Part shown: positions 61,612-64,000 of the stretch, in pieces
How the letters are laid out: each line of letters opens with the position of its first letter
How positions within the stretch are numbered: position 1 is the stretch's first letter
Assembly: GCA_935421135.1 (NCBI GenBank)
Contig: OW285196.1
Coordinates: 13,823,001-13,887,000 of the forward strand
Source: Bugulina stolonifera
Lineage: Eukaryota > Bryozoa > Gymnolaemata > Cheilostomatida > Bugulidae
Length of the DNA: 64,000 bases
Direction: 5' to 3'
Made by a program: the position numbers and the translations under genes
Notes under the pieces: generated by a model
The model's database searches: none
The model's input: only the letters and a program-made list of their open reading frames with translations
What the model was told of the DNA's origin: nothing

Positions 61612-62446
61612 ATTATTGATAATCATATTTAATTTTAGTATTTGCATGTAATATTGAAAGCAAATCATATCATCATTATTTTCTCTAGCTCAAAGCAGAA
61701 CAAACTTGGGAGTTGAAAAATTTCCAGTTACTGTTACAAAGTTGTAGCAAAGTTACTGTGATCTAACTGTGTTGATAGGGGATAGGATGCTGCATGCACA
61801 TGCAGTTGTAAAATTTGTGGTTAGCAGTAGGGGTTGTCTACACAACACTCAGTAGGCCCCCCAAATACCGTGAGTGGACGAATCCCCATAGTCTGTGTTA
61901 ATATTATTTCTAACACACCAGGCATACTGGTCCACTAGATAGATTTTGGGTGGATGTCTCTATACTGCAACAGTAGTTATTTGGCAAATAAGCTGCTATC
62001 CAACATTCCAGTAGACTGCTATATTGATTACTCAGTTTTAATATAAATAAATGTGTACTTTTACAGACTTGAGACTAAAAGAACAACTAGACACTAGGTA
62101 ATAAATATTTCCAGCTTGTATTTCCACTGTTATGCAGTATTGAAATTGATGTTCATTAAAATTAATACAGTTGGCTGGTCTGAGAATACTGCCAGGCTGT
62201 TGACAAGTCTGTTAGCTTGAATGCTTTTTTTACATTCTAATCATTGTTCTAGCCTGAACTGCACTTGATTTAAATCAATTCAACTAGAGTGTAAAATAAT
62301 AATAGCTGTAGTGTTATTATACTCACTAACAGTTACATGTTGCCAAGTTTACAAGCTATAGTTTATGATATTATTTGTAAGCAGCAGGGTTAGAGTTATC
62401 AAGTCAAATCTACCAGAATCCTTCTAGAAAGGATAGTTTCACCAAC
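61612..62446. other. Spacer between gene D and the right-edge gene
   Basis: No exon seen. It should hold the promoter of the gene starting at 62447. No clear TATA box close to that start. Confidence 0.4.
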
Positions 62447-62752
62447 ATGAGGAGATATATTCTACTTACTGCAGCTCTTGTACTATTTACATTGCCTCCC
62501 ACATCCGAGAGTTCATACCTCAACAGCCAGGAGGACATCAACGATGTAAGCCAGTTTCTCAGTTTGCTCCAGGAGCAAGGAACTCGGCGTGAGGTGTCTG
62601 CTACGAACATTGTCAAGAGGAGGAAGTCGGCCTCGGTGGCGGAGGTCAAGGATAAATCCAAGGAAAAAGAGAAGTGCAAATGTCAGGACAGAGCATCAAA
62701 AAGGCTGAGGAGAGAAATTAAAGATGTTTCTTTTCAGAAGTGTCAGTCTCCA
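62447..62752 (+). CDS. First exon of an unrecognised secreted protein (partial)
   Basis: Starts MRRYILLTAALVLFTLPPTS, a clear signal peptide with cleavage probably near SES-S. A hydrophilic stretch follows with EDINDVSQFLSLLQEQGTRR, then highly basic Lys/Arg/Glu-rich sequence containing dibasic sites (VKRRKS, SKRLRR) and the Cys pair CKCQ. It ends at a CAG-GTTAGT donor; otherwise the frame stops a few bases later at 62758. This could be the pro-region of a secreted peptide or the N-terminus of a larger extracellular protein. No later exon is evident before the window ends. Confidence 0.6.
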
Positions 62753-62758
62753 GGTTAG

Positions 62759-64000
62759 TTTAGCTACCTTTGGCACTAAGGCTAAATGCAAATGTTGTTG
62801 GGCTTATAGATTAAGGCTAGCCAGGGTTTCCAGAATCAAGAAGTAAAAGTGTTGTTTATTTATTAGTATGGAAATCCGGGTATTAGAATGTCTGCACAAT
62901 TCTGGCATAGCTAGTAGAATTTAAACTGAAATGTTAGTTTGGCCTCTCATACACCCCTCTTTTCAACAAATGTCAGAGAGAAGCTGAGGCTAATAGTCAA
63001 GCTGGTATAAGCAGGCAGTACTTGGTATGCATTTTATGATTTTGTTTGGAATTTGAAAGATTGAAATTTGAGTTTTATTCTAATTCTAATTTACACATGT
63101 AGATGTTATGTTGTAGATGATTTAAGCATGTTATGTTGCTTGTATATATGCTTAGAGTCTTAAACCATCATGTAGACTCTTACAGCAGCAGTTTGCTTCC
63201 AGGCAGCTAATAATATTATATACCACTTCTAAGTCTATCTGCATGAACTAGCTGACTTTGTTTTTGGTAGATATTACAATAACTTCATGACATAGTGGTT
63301 AGTTATTGTTTGTTATTGGTTATATTTGTTGCCAGCAGCATACTGTATGTGTGGCCACAGGATGAATCCACACCCACAATTAAAGAATTATTATTACTTT
63401 ATGGATATACCACCTTATCCCACATTTCTATCAAGAGTGGCTATTAGCGATTAATTATAATTTTCTGTATTGTGATCTAAAACATTAGAGAACAAAGTCA
63501 ATAGCAATTAGCAATCTTTCAGTATTTTAGTGTAGAACTAATTATGGCCATGCCTATTGGACTAGCAAACTGTACTTTATTTAATTCTATTTATATGTCC
63601 TCCATACCTGGAGTGCTCACTATTTCCATTTTCACTCCTACTCTATCAAGGTCCCACTGCTTGTATTACATGACTGCTAGTTATTAGTCTCCCAACATAT
63701 AGACTACATCAAGCTTTGTAAAACTAGAAATCATCCATAAGATAGTGTTGTTGAAGATGGATGTGTGGTATTTATAGCTATGTTAATCTATCATCCACTA
63801 AATTCAATTTGGATATCAGTGCATTGGCCCATTCTGTGTAGTGTCAGTACCCTGCTTGTATTCTTACCATCTCTGTTGTGATCATTATGGTTTCTCTAGG
63901 TGCACAATGTCTGTCATATCAATATTACCAACCACAGTAGTTACTATTCACTAAGTGCATGTGATGTAGCTTACAGTGATAAGTTACATAACGGCAATCT
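62759..64000. other. Probable first intron of the right-edge gene
   Basis: AT-rich sequence with no second exon I can support. Confidence 0.4.

Overview
This is nuclear DNA from an animal. Genes are split by many GT-AG introns, the sequence is AT-rich and full of minisatellites, and it carries hAT-type DNA transposons, a Ty3/Gypsy retrotransposon and tRNA-derived SINEs. Short introns, ACATGTA-rich spacers and an expanded arylsulfatase family fit a marine invertebrate, perhaps a sponge; the species guess is inference only.

The core is a cluster of four arylsulfatase B-like genes with the same 13-exon plan, named A to D here. Gene A is on the minus strand (22610 to 11214). Genes B (26800-35907), C (36964-53374) and D (55342-61592) are on the plus strand. 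I rebuilt every exon from splice sites. The spliced lengths are 552 codons for B, 582 for C, 546 or 576 for D, and 572 for A before it was disrupted; all stay in frame. Each has a signal peptide, the ADDLG metal site and the C-[TS]-P-S-R formylglycine motif. A and C share exon lengths (121, 102, 79, 176 nt) and B and D share others (105, 82, 173 nt), so there are two subfamilies.

The copies have been altered in different ways. A has a 2.86-kb hAT element in exon 5. B has Asn for the catalytic His of K-W-H-L-G. C has two tandem versions of exon 4 that cannot both be used in frame, plus a hydrophobic C-terminal tail. D has a 1.29-kb hAT element in its last exon, so its C-terminus is now read from transposon sequence.

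Left of the cluster, on the minus strand (7888 to 1984), is a secreted protein with an NHL-like beta-propeller, a Thr-rich linker exon and a C-terminal PAN/Apple domain. At the right edge (62447) the first exon of another secreted protein begins.

Introns hold large tandem arrays. A 20-bp array of about 90 units in gene B starts exactly at the exon 3 splice donor, and every unit carries a donor-like sequence. A 27-bp array of about 168 units in gene C intron 2 is split by a nearly pristine 5-kb Ty3/Gypsy element with an intact 1372-codon gag-pol. Five hAT-type insertions with four different terminal inverted repeats can be defined by 8-bp target duplications (four exact, one with a 1-nt junction change).
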